The notes below the pieces were generated by a model, which searched no databases, was not told the origin of the DNA, and was given only the letters and a program-made list of their open reading frames with translations. The position numbers were made by a program, and so were the translations under genes. Of a stretch of DNA of 64,000 bases, positions 40,521 through 49,599 are shown piece by piece; positions within the stretch are counted from its first letter, which is position 1, and the number at the start of each line of letters is the position of its first letter. Source of the stretch: Desulfocorpusculum sp964414345 (lineage in GTDB: Bacteria > Desulfobacterota > Desulfocorpusculales > Desulfocorpusculum); contig CAYPWF010000014.1 in NCBI GenBank assembly GCA_964414345.1, forward strand, positions 1-64,000. Direction: 5' to 3'.

Positions 40521-42572
40521 ATGGCTCTTTTCTCGGCCATAAGGGATTATCACAGAAGGCTCAGCCTTCACAGGAAGGTCTTCTTCAGCAGTCTCACCTT
40601 GCTTTTCTTGATCTTGGTTGTCAACAGCATAGCCTACTGGAGAATCTTCATCCCCATGTTCGTGGATCAGATGAAGACCTACAGCCTCAGGGTAGCCTAT
40701 TACCTGGCAACCCGCTGCCGCCCCCTGATACTCTCAGGGGATCTGGAGGAGCTGCACAGGGTCATAGTTTTGAGGGAAGCCATAGAGTATGAGATAGCCT
40801 ACATCTTCGTCACAGATGAGACCAACCGCATGCTGGCTTACACATTTCCCGAGCATGTGCCCCCGGAAATTGATTCGGTGAGGCTCCCCGGCCCGGAAGA
40901 GGAGAGAATCAGGTTAATACGGGTGGGGCAATCCTGGATCTACGACACAGCAGTGCTCGTTAAGGAGGGAACCCGCCTTATCGGGGTGATTCACGTAGGC
41001 ATGCGCAAGACCCCCCTGGATAGGATGATCAGGGAGATGGGGGTTGTGCTGGTGCTTCTCATGGTGGTTACAGTGGGGCTGGCGGTTTTCTTGAGCCAGC
41101 TTGCTGCAACATACATCACCACGCCCCTCAAGAGGCTCACCACTGCCATGAAACAACTGGCCAGAGGCCTTGACCAACCTCTTCCTTCGATCTTCCGTTC
41201 CCAGCGCTGCTGGGAGGTCAAAGACTGCGCCCGGACCGAGTGCCCTGCTTACGGAAACACATTGGAGCCTTGCTGGACCATGGTGGCTAGAACGCACTCG
41301 GGTCAGCAATCTGACTCAGAGCCGCTCATCCGGGGGGTCTGCAAGGTCTGCAAGGTCTACAGGGAAGCCCAGGGAGACGAGATCGCCCAGCTGGCCCATG
41401 CCTTCGGGGAAATAATCTGGAGCATGCGCGCCAAGGCCGAGAAGCTGGCCAGCTCAGAGAAGAAGAGGAGGCTCCTTTTCGATTACGACCCCAATGGGGT
41501 CTTCCTGGTGGAACGCTCCATGGAGAGAATTCTGGAGGCCAACCAGACGGCCATGCGAATGCTGGGCTGCCAAGGGGGGGAACTACTGGAGAGAGACTTC
41601 CTTGCCTTGCTGGAGGAGGAGGACGCACAACTGTTGAGGAGCCGGGCTTCTAGCTGCCCGACAGGCCAGGCTTTCGATATTCCCAAATTGAGGGTGAGGA
41701 CCTGCGCTCAGGAGCAGCTTCTGGTCAATCTCCACGCCAGGGTGGTGGAGCTCCCGGATGCGACAGGCCCCTGCCTTCTGGTGCGCATGGTGGATGTGAC
41801 CAAGAGACTGCAGGAGGAATCCCTCCTTATCCAGGCAAGCAAAATGGCCACCCTGGGGGAGATGGCCACAGGGGTGGCCCACGAGCTGAACCAACCCCTC
41901 AATGTGATCAAGGTGGGAGCTGACTTCTTCCACAAGATGGCCAACCGCAAGGAGTCCATCCAGCCGGACAAGCTCTTGACCATAGCCAAAAACATGAGCG
42001 AGCAGGTGGACAGAGCCTCCCGCATCATAGACCACCTAAGGGAATTCGGCAGAAAGTCGGAGTTTCAACTTTATCCCACTGATCTAAACCAGGCCATTCG
42101 AGGGGCCTTCACATTGCTGGGCCAACAGCTTGCCCTCAGGGAAATCTCCGTGGAGCTAAACCTCCAGCCGGATCTTCCAAGAATCCTGGGAGACAAGAAC
42201 AGGCTGGAGCAGATCTTTCTCAACCTCATAACCAACGCCAGGGATGCCATGACATCCAATGCCCCCAACTCTCCCCGCAGGCTCACTGTGGCCTCCTTCG
42301 CCGTCAAGGACCGAGTGGTGGTGGAGGTATCGGACACGGGGGTGGGCATTCCCCAGGCAGTGCTGGGGCGGATATTCGAGCCCTTTTTTACTACCAAGCC
42401 CCCCGGGGAGGGTACAGGCCTGGGGCTATCCATAACTTACAATCTGGTCAAGGATTTCAAAGGCAGCATAGAGGTGCAGTCCACGGTTGGGGTGGGCACA
42501 ACTTTCCTCCTGAGTTTTCCCGCGGACCGAGAGGCGGAGCATGCAACCCAAGAGGCTTCTACTGATAGATGA
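40521..42572 (+). CDS. Sensor histidine kinase with Two-CW cysteine insert in its HAMP region
   Basis: Membrane kinase of 683 residues. TM1 about 20-42, an extracytoplasmic sensor (about 43-172), TM2 about 173-195, then HAMP. The HAMP seems split: the first helix (about 197-216) is separated from the second (about 286-312) by a cysteine-rich insert (about 228-280) with CW-C-C-CW plus CKVC (C230, C236, C241, C251, C274, C277), which matches the Two-CW domain pattern. A PAS domain (about 320-430), the H-box with H454 (VAHELNQPL) and a HATPase follow. The next gene overlaps its end by 32 bases. Confidence 0.88.
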   Translation: MALFSAIRDYHRRLSLHRKVFFSSLTLLFLILVVNSIAYWRIFIPMFVDQMKTYSLRVAYYLATRCRPLILSGDLEELHRVIVLREAIEYEIAYIFVTDETNRMLAYTFPEHVPPEIDSVRLPGPEEERIRLIRVGQSWIYDTAVLVKEGTRLIGVIHVGMRKTPLDRMIREMGVVLVLLMVVTVGLAVFLSQLAATYITTPLKRLTTAMKQLARGLDQPLPSIFRSQRCWEVKDCARTECPAYGNTLEPCWTMVARTHSGQQSDSEPLIRGVCKVCKVYREAQGDEIAQLAHAFGEIIWSMRAKAEKLASSEKKRRLLFDYDPNGVFLVERSMERILEANQTAMRMLGCQGGELLERDFLALLEEEDAQLLRSRASSCPTGQAFDIPKLRVRTCAQEQLLVNLHARVVELPDATGPCLLVRMVDVTKRLQEESLLIQASKMATLGEMATGVAHELNQPLNVIKVGADFFHKMANRKESIQPDKLLTIAKNMSEQVDRASRIIDHLREFGRKSEFQLYPTDLNQAIRGAFTLLGQQLALREISVELNLQPDLPRILGDKNRLEQIFLNLITNARDAMTSNAPNSPRRLTVASFAVKDRVVVEVSDTGVGIPQAVLGRIFEPFFTTKPPGEGTGLGLSITYNLVKDFKGSIEVQSTVGVGTTFLLSFPADREAEHATQEASTDR

Positions 42573-43704
42573 CGAAAGGCCCATTCTGGAGGTGCTGGGC
42601 ATCTCCCTTGCCAGTGAGGGCTATGAAGTTCTCACCGCCGAATCAGGTCAAAAGGGCCTTGAGATCTTCGGGCAGGGAGATACCAAGCTTGTGGTAACAG
42701 ATATTCGTATGCCAGGGATGGACGGCATAGAGGTGCTAAGGCAGGTCAAGGCCAGGGACCCGGAGGCCGAAGTGGTTGTGATCACAGGCCACGGGGACAT
42801 GGAGTCTGCCATCGCGGTGCTTAGGGAAGGGGCTTCCGACTTTATCACCAAGCCCATCCGGGAGGAGGCCCTCCTGCTGGCACTCCAGAGGGCGGAGAGG
42901 AAGATAGAGATGAGTCAACTCCTCAAGCAGTATACCTCGGGGCTTGAGGAAAAAGTGTCCGAATACCGCCGCGAGCTGGAGCTGGCCCAGGAGGAGCTGC
43001 TCAGGAGGGAGAGGCTTGCCACCATAGGGGAGACCGTTGCCGGGCTGGCTCACTACATAAAAAACATCCTCAACGCCCTTAAGGGCGGGGCCTACAAAGT
43101 AAACTCGGCCCTCACAAAGGCCGACCAAGCTCTGCTTCGGGAGGGCTGGAGCATGGTCCAAAGGAACATAGAGAGGATCTCCCAACTGGCTTTGGACCTC
43201 TTGGATTTTTCCAAAGAGAGGCTCCCCGAAAGAACTGTTTGCAGGCCCCTGGAGCTGGTGCAGGAAGTGGTGGGAATTCTCCAGCCCACAGCCGAGGAGC
43301 AAGGCGTAAAAATCCTTTGCCGCTTGGAAGACGTGGGAGAGGCCCAGTGGGACAGAAAGGGGATTCACAGGGTTCTTCTGAATTTGGGCACCAACGCCCT
43401 GGATGCCTGCCGATTTCACCCGGATCGGGAAAGGAGCTTTTGGGTGGAGTTCGGTTTGGCTCTGGAGAAAGCCCCCTCAGGGCAGGAGAGAATCCTCCTT
43501 GAGGTCTCGGATAACGGCTGCGGCATGGACCAGGACGCAAAAGAAAAAGTATTCTCCCGTTTCTTCAGCACCAAAGGAGGGCAGGGAACCGGTCTGGGAC
43601 TCTTGCTGACCCGCAAGATCGTGGAAGAACATGGAGGCAGTCTCTCTTTTCAATCCCTGGAGGGGGAAGGCACAAGCTTCAAGGTAGTTTTGCCTAGGAA
43701 ATAG
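42541..43704 (+). CDS. Receiver-histidine kinase hybrid
   Basis: A 387-residue protein with an N-terminal receiver (D54 in VTDIRMPGMDG, Lys in ITKPIR), a coiled coil (about 115-155), a HisKA-like helix (H171 in GLAHYIKNIL) and a HATPase domain with DNGCGM and GTGLGLLL. There is no DNA-binding output. The residue after the phosphoacceptor His is Tyr, not the usual Glu (HYIKN), so kinase/phosphatase activity may differ from standard HisKA proteins. It overlaps the upstream kinase gene by 32 bases, implying tight coupling. Confidence 0.88.
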   Translation: MQPKRLLLIDDERPILEVLGISLASEGYEVLTAESGQKGLEIFGQGDTKLVVTDIRMPGMDGIEVLRQVKARDPEAEVVVITGHGDMESAIAVLREGASDFITKPIREEALLLALQRAERKIEMSQLLKQYTSGLEEKVSEYRRELELAQEELLRRERLATIGETVAGLAHYIKNILNALKGGAYKVNSALTKADQALLREGWSMVQRNIERISQLALDLLDFSKERLPERTVCRPLELVQEVVGILQPTAEEQGVKILCRLEDVGEAQWDRKGIHRVLLNLGTNALDACRFHPDRERSFWVEFGLALEKAPSGQERILLEVSDNGCGMDQDAKEKVFSRFFSTKGGQGTGLGLLLTRKIVEEHGGSLSFQSLEGEGTSFKVVLPRK

Positions 43705-43772
43705 AATAACCCCCGCCGCCAACCAGGAAGGAGTTGTCAGATTCTTGCGGATCAGACAGTTTGGAAGGGATA

Positions 43773-43964
43773 GCCAGCATTATTCACCATCAGTGGATAA
43801 TGTGGGCTATCCTAATGACATATTTTGACAAACCGCTCCATACTCAAAAATACCCTGACTCTTGGTTCCAGGTTTTGCCCGGGGTTGAGTCAAAATATGT
43901 TGAAGTGTACCGGGGGGTTGGGGGCTTAGCCCTTAAAGTTACAACTTTGTAAAAGAGTAATCCG
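43773..43964 (+). repeat. Palindrome-headed dispersed repeat, copy B
   Basis: Same layout as copy A: GCCAGCATTATTCAC, a five-base loop and GTGGATAATGTGGGC, then the shared middle and a tail near CCCTTAAAGTTACAACTTTG. It lies in the 392-base gap between the receiver-kinase and the FAD/FeS dehydrogenase gene; the rest of the gap shows no gene. Confidence 0.7.
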
Positions 43965-44096
43965 GCCTGGCCCGAATGAGGGGTCTGAGGGAGCCGCCCC
44001 CAGACCCCTGGCACATTCTACATCGCTCTATGCGAGCGACTTTTGAGAGCGAATGGAGAGGAACTGCATCAGTTCCCACACAGACTCATTTTTGGC

Positions 44097-46586
44097 CTAT
44101 TTCAAAGCTTCGGCCAGGATGTCACTTAGCTCCTTTACTGCTATTTTCCCGGTTTTCACGTTGGATGCCGCCTTTCTTAGGACCTGCTCACAGGTGGGGC
44201 AGGCCGTCACCAGGGTGTCCGCCCCGGTTGCCAGGGCCTCCTGGATTCGAGACTCGGAGATTTCCGAGGACATGACCTGATCGGTGGTGAGAATCCCGCC
44301 CCCGCCCCCGCAACACCTTGACTGGGCCCTGTTGTGTTTCATTTCCACCAGCTTGTAGCCCAGGCTCTTTAGAATCTCCCTGGGCTCCTCGGTTATCTTC
44401 ATGCCTCTGGAGAGATCGCAGGAGTCGTGATATGTGACCAGCTTACCGTTGGATGGGAACTCTCTCCCCCTGAGCTTCTCGGCCACCACCTGGAGTATGT
44501 GCTTGACCGGGAAGCCATATTCCTCGTGGAGAAAAAGGGCGCAGGAGGGGCAGAAAGAGACCATCTCCTGGGATTGAAAACGGTCCAGGAATCTCTTCTT
44601 GTACTCTTCCAGGGATTTCTTGAAGCCCAGCACCGCCATGGGATAGCCACAACAAAGCCCTCCTTCCACTTTGGCCTGAAGCCCGAGTTTCTCCATGACT
44701 TTGAGATATTTCTTGGTCTTATTCATCCTAGAGCCGTACTGGCAACCCAGGAATACCACCGCCTCACCCTGGGTGACGGGCACCTCCATGGCCTCATCCC
44801 CATAGATGTTCCCGGTGCGCATTATGTTCTCCACCAAGGCCCGGTGGGTATCATACGCGAACCCAGCATCCACCAGCTCTGCCCTGGCTGCCTTGACCAG
44901 CTCAGGGGCGTTGATCCCCGATGGGCATCTCCTGAAGCAGTCCCCGCACAGCACGCACTGGAAGAGCCTGTCCGCCACTGACTTGTCCAGGGGAATCTCC
45001 CCTGTGACCACTCCGTAAGAGAGAGCAACTTTGCCTCTGGGGCTGAAGGAATCCCAGCCCTCTGCGCACTGGATCCCAGGGCAAACCCCCTTGCAGTAAC
45101 CGCACTGGGTGCAGGTGATCATCTCGTGGAAGTGGGGTGCCAGCTCCCCTTTTTCCTCGGGCACATCAAAAGGATAGCGCAGGTGGGTTACAAAGCCCTC
45201 CTCCCAATCCATGAGTTTCTTGGGATTCATGATGTTCTCGGGGTCCAAGGCCTTTTTTATTGCTTTCATGGCCTTTACTGCCCCTGCCTTCTCCTTGTGA
45301 AGGAACGGGGCCTTGGTAATACCGATGCCGTGCTCGCCCGTGGTGGTGCCCCCTAGAGCCAAGACTGCATCGTACATCCTGGGCACCGCCTCCTCGGCCT
45401 GCTTCCAGTGATCCGGGTTTGTAGGATCCATGAGCACTTTGGTGTGCAGGTTGCCCGTTGCAGCATGCCCGTATGCCGGGATATGGATGTCGTATTGGTT
45501 TGAGATCTCATCAAAGGCTTTGAGGGCCTTGGGCACGTTGTAAATGGGTACGGCCATGTCGTCGGCCAGCATGACTGTGGCATATTCCTTCTGGAGGATA
45601 CTAAGAGACGGAATCATCTCCTTGCGGCCCTTCCAGAGGGTCTCCATGCGTTGGGGGTCGTCGGTGAACTCGGTCTGGAAGGCGCCGCTTTGCTGGCAGA
45701 CCTTTCCCACCAGCTCCACCTCTTGGCTCACCACGCTGGGGTGACCGTCCACCTCTATGAGTAGCATGCCCGCACACTCGGGAAGCCCAAGCCCTTTGGC
45801 CTTGTTCACGGCCTTAATGGATATGCCTGTCATTATCTCTATCTGGGAAGGCACCATGCCCTGACTGATTATGTTGGCCACACACTGGCCTGTCTTCTCC
45901 AGGTCGTCGAAAAACGCTACACAGGCAGCCTTGGCCTTGGGCTTGGGGGCGATCTTGAGAACTATCTCGGTGAAGATGCCCAAAGTGCCCTCCGAGCCGC
46001 AGAAGAATTTCTCGAATTGGAAGCCGCCCGAGTTCACAGGAGTGCGGGTGCCCACATCAATTACGTCCCCATTGGGCAGCACCACCAACAGCCCCAGAAC
46101 ATAGTCCCTCGTTGCCCCGTACTTGAGGGCAAAACCCCCAGAGGAGTTGTGTCCCACCATGCCGCCTAGGGTGGCCACCTCACTGGAGGCCGGACCAGGG
46201 ATGAAATAGCCGTAAGGCTTCAGGGCCTCGTTGAATCTGTCGCAGACCACTCCGGGCTCCACCACCGCATACATTCCGTCCACCCGGATCTCCTTGATCT
46301 GCTTCATGCCCTGCATGTCCACAACAATTCCCCCCACTATGGGCACCGCAGCCCCCACAAGGCCTGTGCCAGCACCTCTGGGAACCAAAGGAACCTTCTC
46401 TTGGTTGGCCAAGGCTACAAGCTTTTGAACCTGGACCGTGTCCCTGGGTCTCACAACCGCATCGGGCATCCTTCTGTGTATGCCCCCGTCAAAGGAATAC
46501 ACATAAAGTTCAGATATTCGTGTACTGACATCCTTTTCCCCGAAGATCTCCAGCAGCTTCTCCACTACGGCTTCCTTAAGTGGCAT
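44097..46586 (-). CDS. FAD-linked oxidase with CCG FeS domains (D-lactate/glycolate dehydrogenase type)
   Basis: A fused GlcD-GlcF-type dehydrogenase of 829 residues. N-terminal FAD-binding domain (about 40-210, VPRGAGTGLVGAAVP and GHNSSGGFALKYGATRD), FAD-oxidase C domain with GEHGIGITKAPFL (about 410-425), two 4Fe-4S ferredoxin motifs (CTQCGYCKGVCP and CVLCGDCFRRCP) and two CCG-type domains ending in SRCCGGGGGI. Together these oxidise a 2-hydroxyacid such as D-lactate and pass electrons onward. It follows the lactate racemase gene on the same strand with a terminator-like hairpin between them. Confidence 0.92.
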   Translation of the reverse strand: MPLKEAVVEKLLEIFGEKDVSTRISELYVYSFDGGIHRRMPDAVVRPRDTVQVQKLVALANQEKVPLVPRGAGTGLVGAAVPIVGGIVVDMQGMKQIKEIRVDGMYAVVEPGVVCDRFNEALKPYGYFIPGPASSEVATLGGMVGHNSSGGFALKYGATRDYVLGLLVVLPNGDVIDVGTRTPVNSGGFQFEKFFCGSEGTLGIFTEIVLKIAPKPKAKAACVAFFDDLEKTGQCVANIISQGMVPSQIEIMTGISIKAVNKAKGLGLPECAGMLLIEVDGHPSVVSQEVELVGKVCQQSGAFQTEFTDDPQRMETLWKGRKEMIPSLSILQKEYATVMLADDMAVPIYNVPKALKAFDEISNQYDIHIPAYGHAATGNLHTKVLMDPTNPDHWKQAEEAVPRMYDAVLALGGTTTGEHGIGITKAPFLHKEKAGAVKAMKAIKKALDPENIMNPKKLMDWEEGFVTHLRYPFDVPEEKGELAPHFHEMITCTQCGYCKGVCPGIQCAEGWDSFSPRGKVALSYGVVTGEIPLDKSVADRLFQCVLCGDCFRRCPSGINAPELVKAARAELVDAGFAYDTHRALVENIMRTGNIYGDEAMEVPVTQGEAVVFLGCQYGSRMNKTKKYLKVMEKLGLQAKVEGGLCCGYPMAVLGFKKSLEEYKKRFLDRFQSQEMVSFCPSCALFLHEEYGFPVKHILQVVAEKLRGREFPSNGKLVTYHDSCDLSRGMKITEEPREILKSLGYKLVEMKHNRAQSRCCGGGGGILTTDQVMSSEISESRIQEALATGADTLVTACPTCEQVLRKAASNVKTGKIAVKELSDILAEALK

Positions 46587-46642
46587 CTCCCCTCACCTCG
46601 TTCTTTGGCTTTTGGAGGGCTTCAAAACTCCCCTCCTTAGGT

Positions 46643-46669
46643 CAAAACGGGGCGGTTCTGTCCGCCCCG
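46643..46669 (-). terminator. Weak terminator/attenuator between larA and the dehydrogenase
   Basis: On the minus strand the eight-pair stem CGGGGCGG / CCGCCCCG with a six-base loop is followed by GTTTTGAC, a short T run. It may reduce rather than stop transcription into the dehydrogenase gene. Confidence 0.45.
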
Positions 46670-46694
46670 GTCTTCTAAAACTTGCTTTAGCCTG

Positions 46695-47942
46695 CTAAGG
46701 CAGCATGGGCACGGTGATGGACCCGTCCATCAAGAAGAGCACCTTGGCGTCCTTCCCCTTGGCTGCCAAAGCCTCATCCAGTGCCTTCTGCAGGTCTTTA
46801 AATGGCTTCATGAAAACTGCTTCCAGGTCAGAATCCGCAAGATCGGTGACCGCCCACATCTGAGCCCAAAGGGCTATCTCAGCCATCTTGGCAGCCTTGT
46901 GATATCCAAGCTTGTAGCCCCTGTCTATCTCCTCCAAAGCCTTAGCAGGGTTCCCACCCGCCCTGGCCAGCAGCTCAAAGAAAGCCCTCTCCCCGATTCC
47001 TGTACGGCACTTGCTCACCATGATGAGGATGCCCCCTTCTTTGAGGGCCAGCTTTCCGCTTTCCAAGGCTTTTTGGGACTGATAGAGATCCACGTCCATG
47101 GGGTACGGGGCCACCGAGACCACTATGTCCGCCTTTTCTGGGACCCTCACGCAAAAAAGCTCATTGGCCTTCTCAATGGCTCCATCCAAGGAGGCGTGAA
47201 TGTCCCCCGAGGTTGCCCCGTAAATTTTTCGATCCTTGTCCAGGACCACCTGGATGGAAAAAATAGGTTTCCCCTCCACGCTCTTAAGAGCGTCTATCAT
47301 GTCTTCGTGCACAGGGTTGCCTGCCAGGGCCAGGCTCTTGGCCTCGGGGCGTATGGCATACTTATGGTTCTGCTCAATGGTCTTGTACGAGGCTATCCCT
47401 GGGAGAAAACTCTTCCTGCCCCCTGTGTAACCGCCGAAATAGTGGGGTTCAACCGAGCTGATGGCAACCAGCCTGTCTGCCTTTACCCCGTGGTGGTTCA
47501 CATACATCTCTGTGCCGTTTTTGGAGGTGCCCAGATAAACCATCTCCCGCTCGTTGCGGGAGTCGTGCACGTAAACCTTGTCTTTGAACTCCTGGTAGAG
47601 CGGGCCGAATATAAAGCGGTACTCCTCTTCTGTGGGGGCTCTGTGGCAGCCAGTGGCCACTATGAAGCGGGCATCTACTTTGCGCAAACGCCCCTTGAGA
47701 ATCTCCAGCACTTTTGCAGTGGGCGTGGGCCTGGTGCCGTCGTTGACTATGAAGAGAACCTCCCCTGCTCCCTCCAGAAAATCATCGAACCCGGGCCCCC
47801 CCAAGGGATTTTCCAGGGCCTTAAGAAGAGTCTCCTTCTCAGGCTGAGGCTTCACCTCGTTAGGGTGGTACACCCCCAGCAAGTTCTCTTGGGGAACCCT
47901 CACCTTGATCTCCCCTTGACCATAAGGAACTTTTATTTCCAT
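46695..47942 (-). CDS. larA: Nickel-dependent lactate racemase LarA
   Basis: Lactate racemase, which needs the nickel-pincer cofactor NPN. Key residues keep the spacing known for the Lactobacillus plantarum enzyme: the catalytic His in EPHYFGG (H167), the NPN-anchoring Lys in GGRKSFLPG (K177, ten residues later) and the nickel-ligand His in KTIEQNH (H193, sixteen residues after the Lys); the second catalytic His is in ATGCHRAP (H100). Also present are VNDGTRPTP and VHDSRNE. At 415 residues it is of normal length. The cofactor-making larB, larC and larE are not in the window. It lies between gcvH and the FAD/FeS dehydrogenase. Confidence 0.92.
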   Translation of the reverse strand: MEIKVPYGQGEIKVRVPQENLLGVYHPNEVKPQPEKETLLKALENPLGGPGFDDFLEGAGEVLFIVNDGTRPTPTAKVLEILKGRLRKVDARFIVATGCHRAPTEEEYRFIFGPLYQEFKDKVYVHDSRNEREMVYLGTSKNGTEMYVNHHGVKADRLVAISSVEPHYFGGYTGGRKSFLPGIASYKTIEQNHKYAIRPEAKSLALAGNPVHEDMIDALKSVEGKPIFSIQVVLDKDRKIYGATSGDIHASLDGAIEKANELFCVRVPEKADIVVSVAPYPMDVDLYQSQKALESGKLALKEGGILIMVSKCRTGIGERAFFELLARAGGNPAKALEEIDRGYKLGYHKAAKMAEIALWAQMWAVTDLADSDLEAVFMKPFKDLQKALDEALAAKGKDAKVLFLMDGSITVPMLP

Positions 47943-48020
47943 GTCTGGGCCTTCCGTTTCCCGAAAAGGTTTAGATCCTGGGCTTAGCTTTTTTCCCAGC
48001 CTTGCAGCAGGTGGGGACCC

Positions 48021-48443
48021 TTATTTCTTGGCGTGTTTTTCTATCTCGCCTTTGAGCCAGGCTATAGCCTCCTGCCCTTTCATAAGGTTTTCCAGCTCTG
48101 AGGAGTCGTTCATCTTTATCTTGAAGATCCATCCCTCGCCGTACACGTCCCTGTTTATCACCGTGGGGTCGTCTTCCACGGCCTCGTTGCGGGCCACCAC
48201 CTCGCCCGAGACCGGAGCATAGAGTTTCCCCAGCCATTTCCCCGTCTCTATGGTGCCCACCCTGTCTCCCTGCTCCACCTCGTCGCCTTCCTCGGGCATA
48301 TCCACAAAGCTTATGTCCCCTGCAAGTTTCTGGGCGAAATCAGTGATTCCCACTACCGCAGTGTCCCCCTCGATCCGCGCCCACATGTGCTCTTTGTGGT
48401 AGTAAAGATCCTCCGGCATCTCGTAGCCTTCAACCGTAGCCAT
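48021..48443 (-). CDS. gcvH: Glycine cleavage H-like lipoyl protein
   Basis: Lipoyl-carrier protein of 140 residues. The lipoylated Lys is K69 in the block GTIETGKWLGKLYAPVSGEV, which keeps the GcvH spacing before YAPVSG. Although the fold is GcvH, no gcvT or gcvP lies nearby, so it may serve a different lipoate-dependent process. The ATG at 48443 is five bases after AAGGAGG. It is followed by larA and the lactate dehydrogenase gene; a metabolic link to lactate is not obvious. Confidence 0.9.
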   Translation of the reverse strand: MATVEGYEMPEDLYYHKEHMWARIEGDTAVVGITDFAQKLAGDISFVDMPEEGDEVEQGDRVGTIETGKWLGKLYAPVSGEVVARNEAVEDDPTVINRDVYGEGWIFKIKMNDSSELENLMKGQEAIAWLKGEIEKHAKK

Positions 48444-48543
48444 CGCTCCCTCCTTTTTCAGCATGATATGGAATTGGGCAAACCAACCCCTTGCCCAATG
48501 GGAAAAACCTGTATATCACGGTAACAAATAAGGAGCTCTCAAG

Positions 48544-49014
48544 TCAATTCAACGCCTTCTCTAATCCATGCGGCCTGAGAAGTTCTTGCACAGTCTTTTG
48601 CGCATACTCAGCCCCCCAAGCCCTTCTCGTTTCCAACTCCCGGGCTTTAGAGAGCAGAAATCTTTTGGGGAATTCAGGATGGGAAAGATAGCTCAGGGAA
48701 TTAGCCAGGAAACTCTTTTTCATCTCCCCGAGCACCGAAGGGACCCCCTCCCAGGGGATGAAATGCCTCTCCATCAAATGCTGGTAGCAGGCTTCCTTAC
48801 CCAAGGCCTCTTTGAGCAAGAAAATAGTCTGCTCCGATTTCTCAGAGGTTTCAGGAATTGGAACGGGCACCAGGGCCCTCAGCCCTACGTACCACCTGTC
48901 TCCGGCAATCGGCCTGGATTCGTCCCAGAACTCCAATCGAAGCCCATTGGGCAAATCAATGACTTCCAAAAGCTTCCCCTTGAATTCTTGTTCTGCCAAT
49001 TCCTTTCGCCCCAA
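48544..49014 (-). CDS. Conserved-looking hypothetical protein, upstream of gcvH
   Basis: A 156-residue protein I do not recognise. It starts with a beta-like segment (KLLEVIDLPNGLRLEFWDESRP, GDRWYVGLRALVPVPIP) followed by a helical, charged second half (about 65-156) with EMKKSFLANSLSYLSHPEFPKRFLLSKARE. Composition and codon use look normal for the window. The start is read as TTG at 49014 without a convincing ribosome-binding site, so the true start may be elsewhere. The operon would run into gcvH 100 bases later. Confidence 0.6.
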   Translation of the reverse strand: MGRKELAEQEFKGKLLEVIDLPNGLRLEFWDESRPIAGDRWYVGLRALVPVPIPETSEKSEQTIFLLKEALGKEACYQHLMERHFIPWEGVPSVLGEMKKSFLANSLSYLSHPEFPKRFLLSKARELETRRAWGAEYAQKTVQELLRPHGLEKALN

Positions 49015-49289
49015 AAGCGCGCCAAGCCAACTCCCAAGGAGGGGCTTGGATCCGAAGCTCAGTAAAAACTGTCTTAAAGGGTTGCACTCCAGCCCATGGT
49101 TTGGGCAAAGCCCCTTGCTTTCTTTATGCCACTCATGGAGGAGTTGTCAATTGCTGTTGTTGACTTTTCCATCCCAATCCTAATCAGGCATGGGGCCTCG
49201 AGCAGGATTGCCCCTGGGCTGCAAAGACCTCCCAAGCCGAGCCATTTATTCATCAAACCCTCCAACCAGGACCATTCCCCAACGCCTTT

Positions 49290-49340
49290 GGCTTTGGCGG
49301 CTCAAACCCCAAAGTTGCAGGCTTTGGGGAGTGATCCCGG
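49290..49340 (+). repeat. Repeat tail fragment
   Basis: Shares the block CCCCAAAGTTGCAGGCTTTGG with the tail of copy A (CCCCCAAAGTTACGGGCTTTGG), including the GTGATCC/ATGATCC end. No head lies upstream within 200 bases. Confidence 0.6.
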
Positions 49341-49403
49341 CCAGAAAGCGGGCAAGCACCTGCCTTTGTCTCGCAGGCAGACAGGTCTCCAGAAGGCCAA
49401 ACC

Positions 49404-49468
49404 CTTTGGAAACTCAAGCGCCAAAGACTTGAAGCAAAGAGATTTGGGATCACCCCTGTGACCAACAA
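49404..49468. repeat. Second copy of the window-start repeat
   Basis: About 80 percent identical by eye to positions 1-67, with the shared blocks TCAAGCGCC and AGACTTGAAGC. It lies 60 bases after the repeat tail at 49290-49340. Confidence 0.6.
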
Positions 49469-49533
49469 CTATTGCACGGAGATCAGGCAGTTTCTTGCAC
49501 TGAGCGTTTTGTCTTTCCATATCATGAAGATGG

Positions 49534-49573
49534 GCCTGCATCATCCACTCATTCTGAATGATGCGGGTTGACC
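49534..49573 (+). repeat. Isolated palindromic head of the repeat family
   Basis: GCCTGCATCATCCAC ... GAATGATGCGGGTTGACC matches the head palindrome of copies A, B and D with several substitutions. The element body that normally follows is missing; the TraB-like gene ends 27 bases further on. Confidence 0.5.
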
Positions 49574-49599
49574 TTCTAAAACAATCCGGATTAGGGATT

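Larger units (their letters stand above)
49015..49599. other. 585-base gap built largely from repeat fragments
   Basis: Contains a repeat tail (49290-49340), the 49404-49468 segment shared with window start, and an isolated palindromic head (49534-49573) directly before the TraB-like gene end. No gene was found. The order tail - second repeat - head suggests nested or rearranged insertions. Confidence 0.6.
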
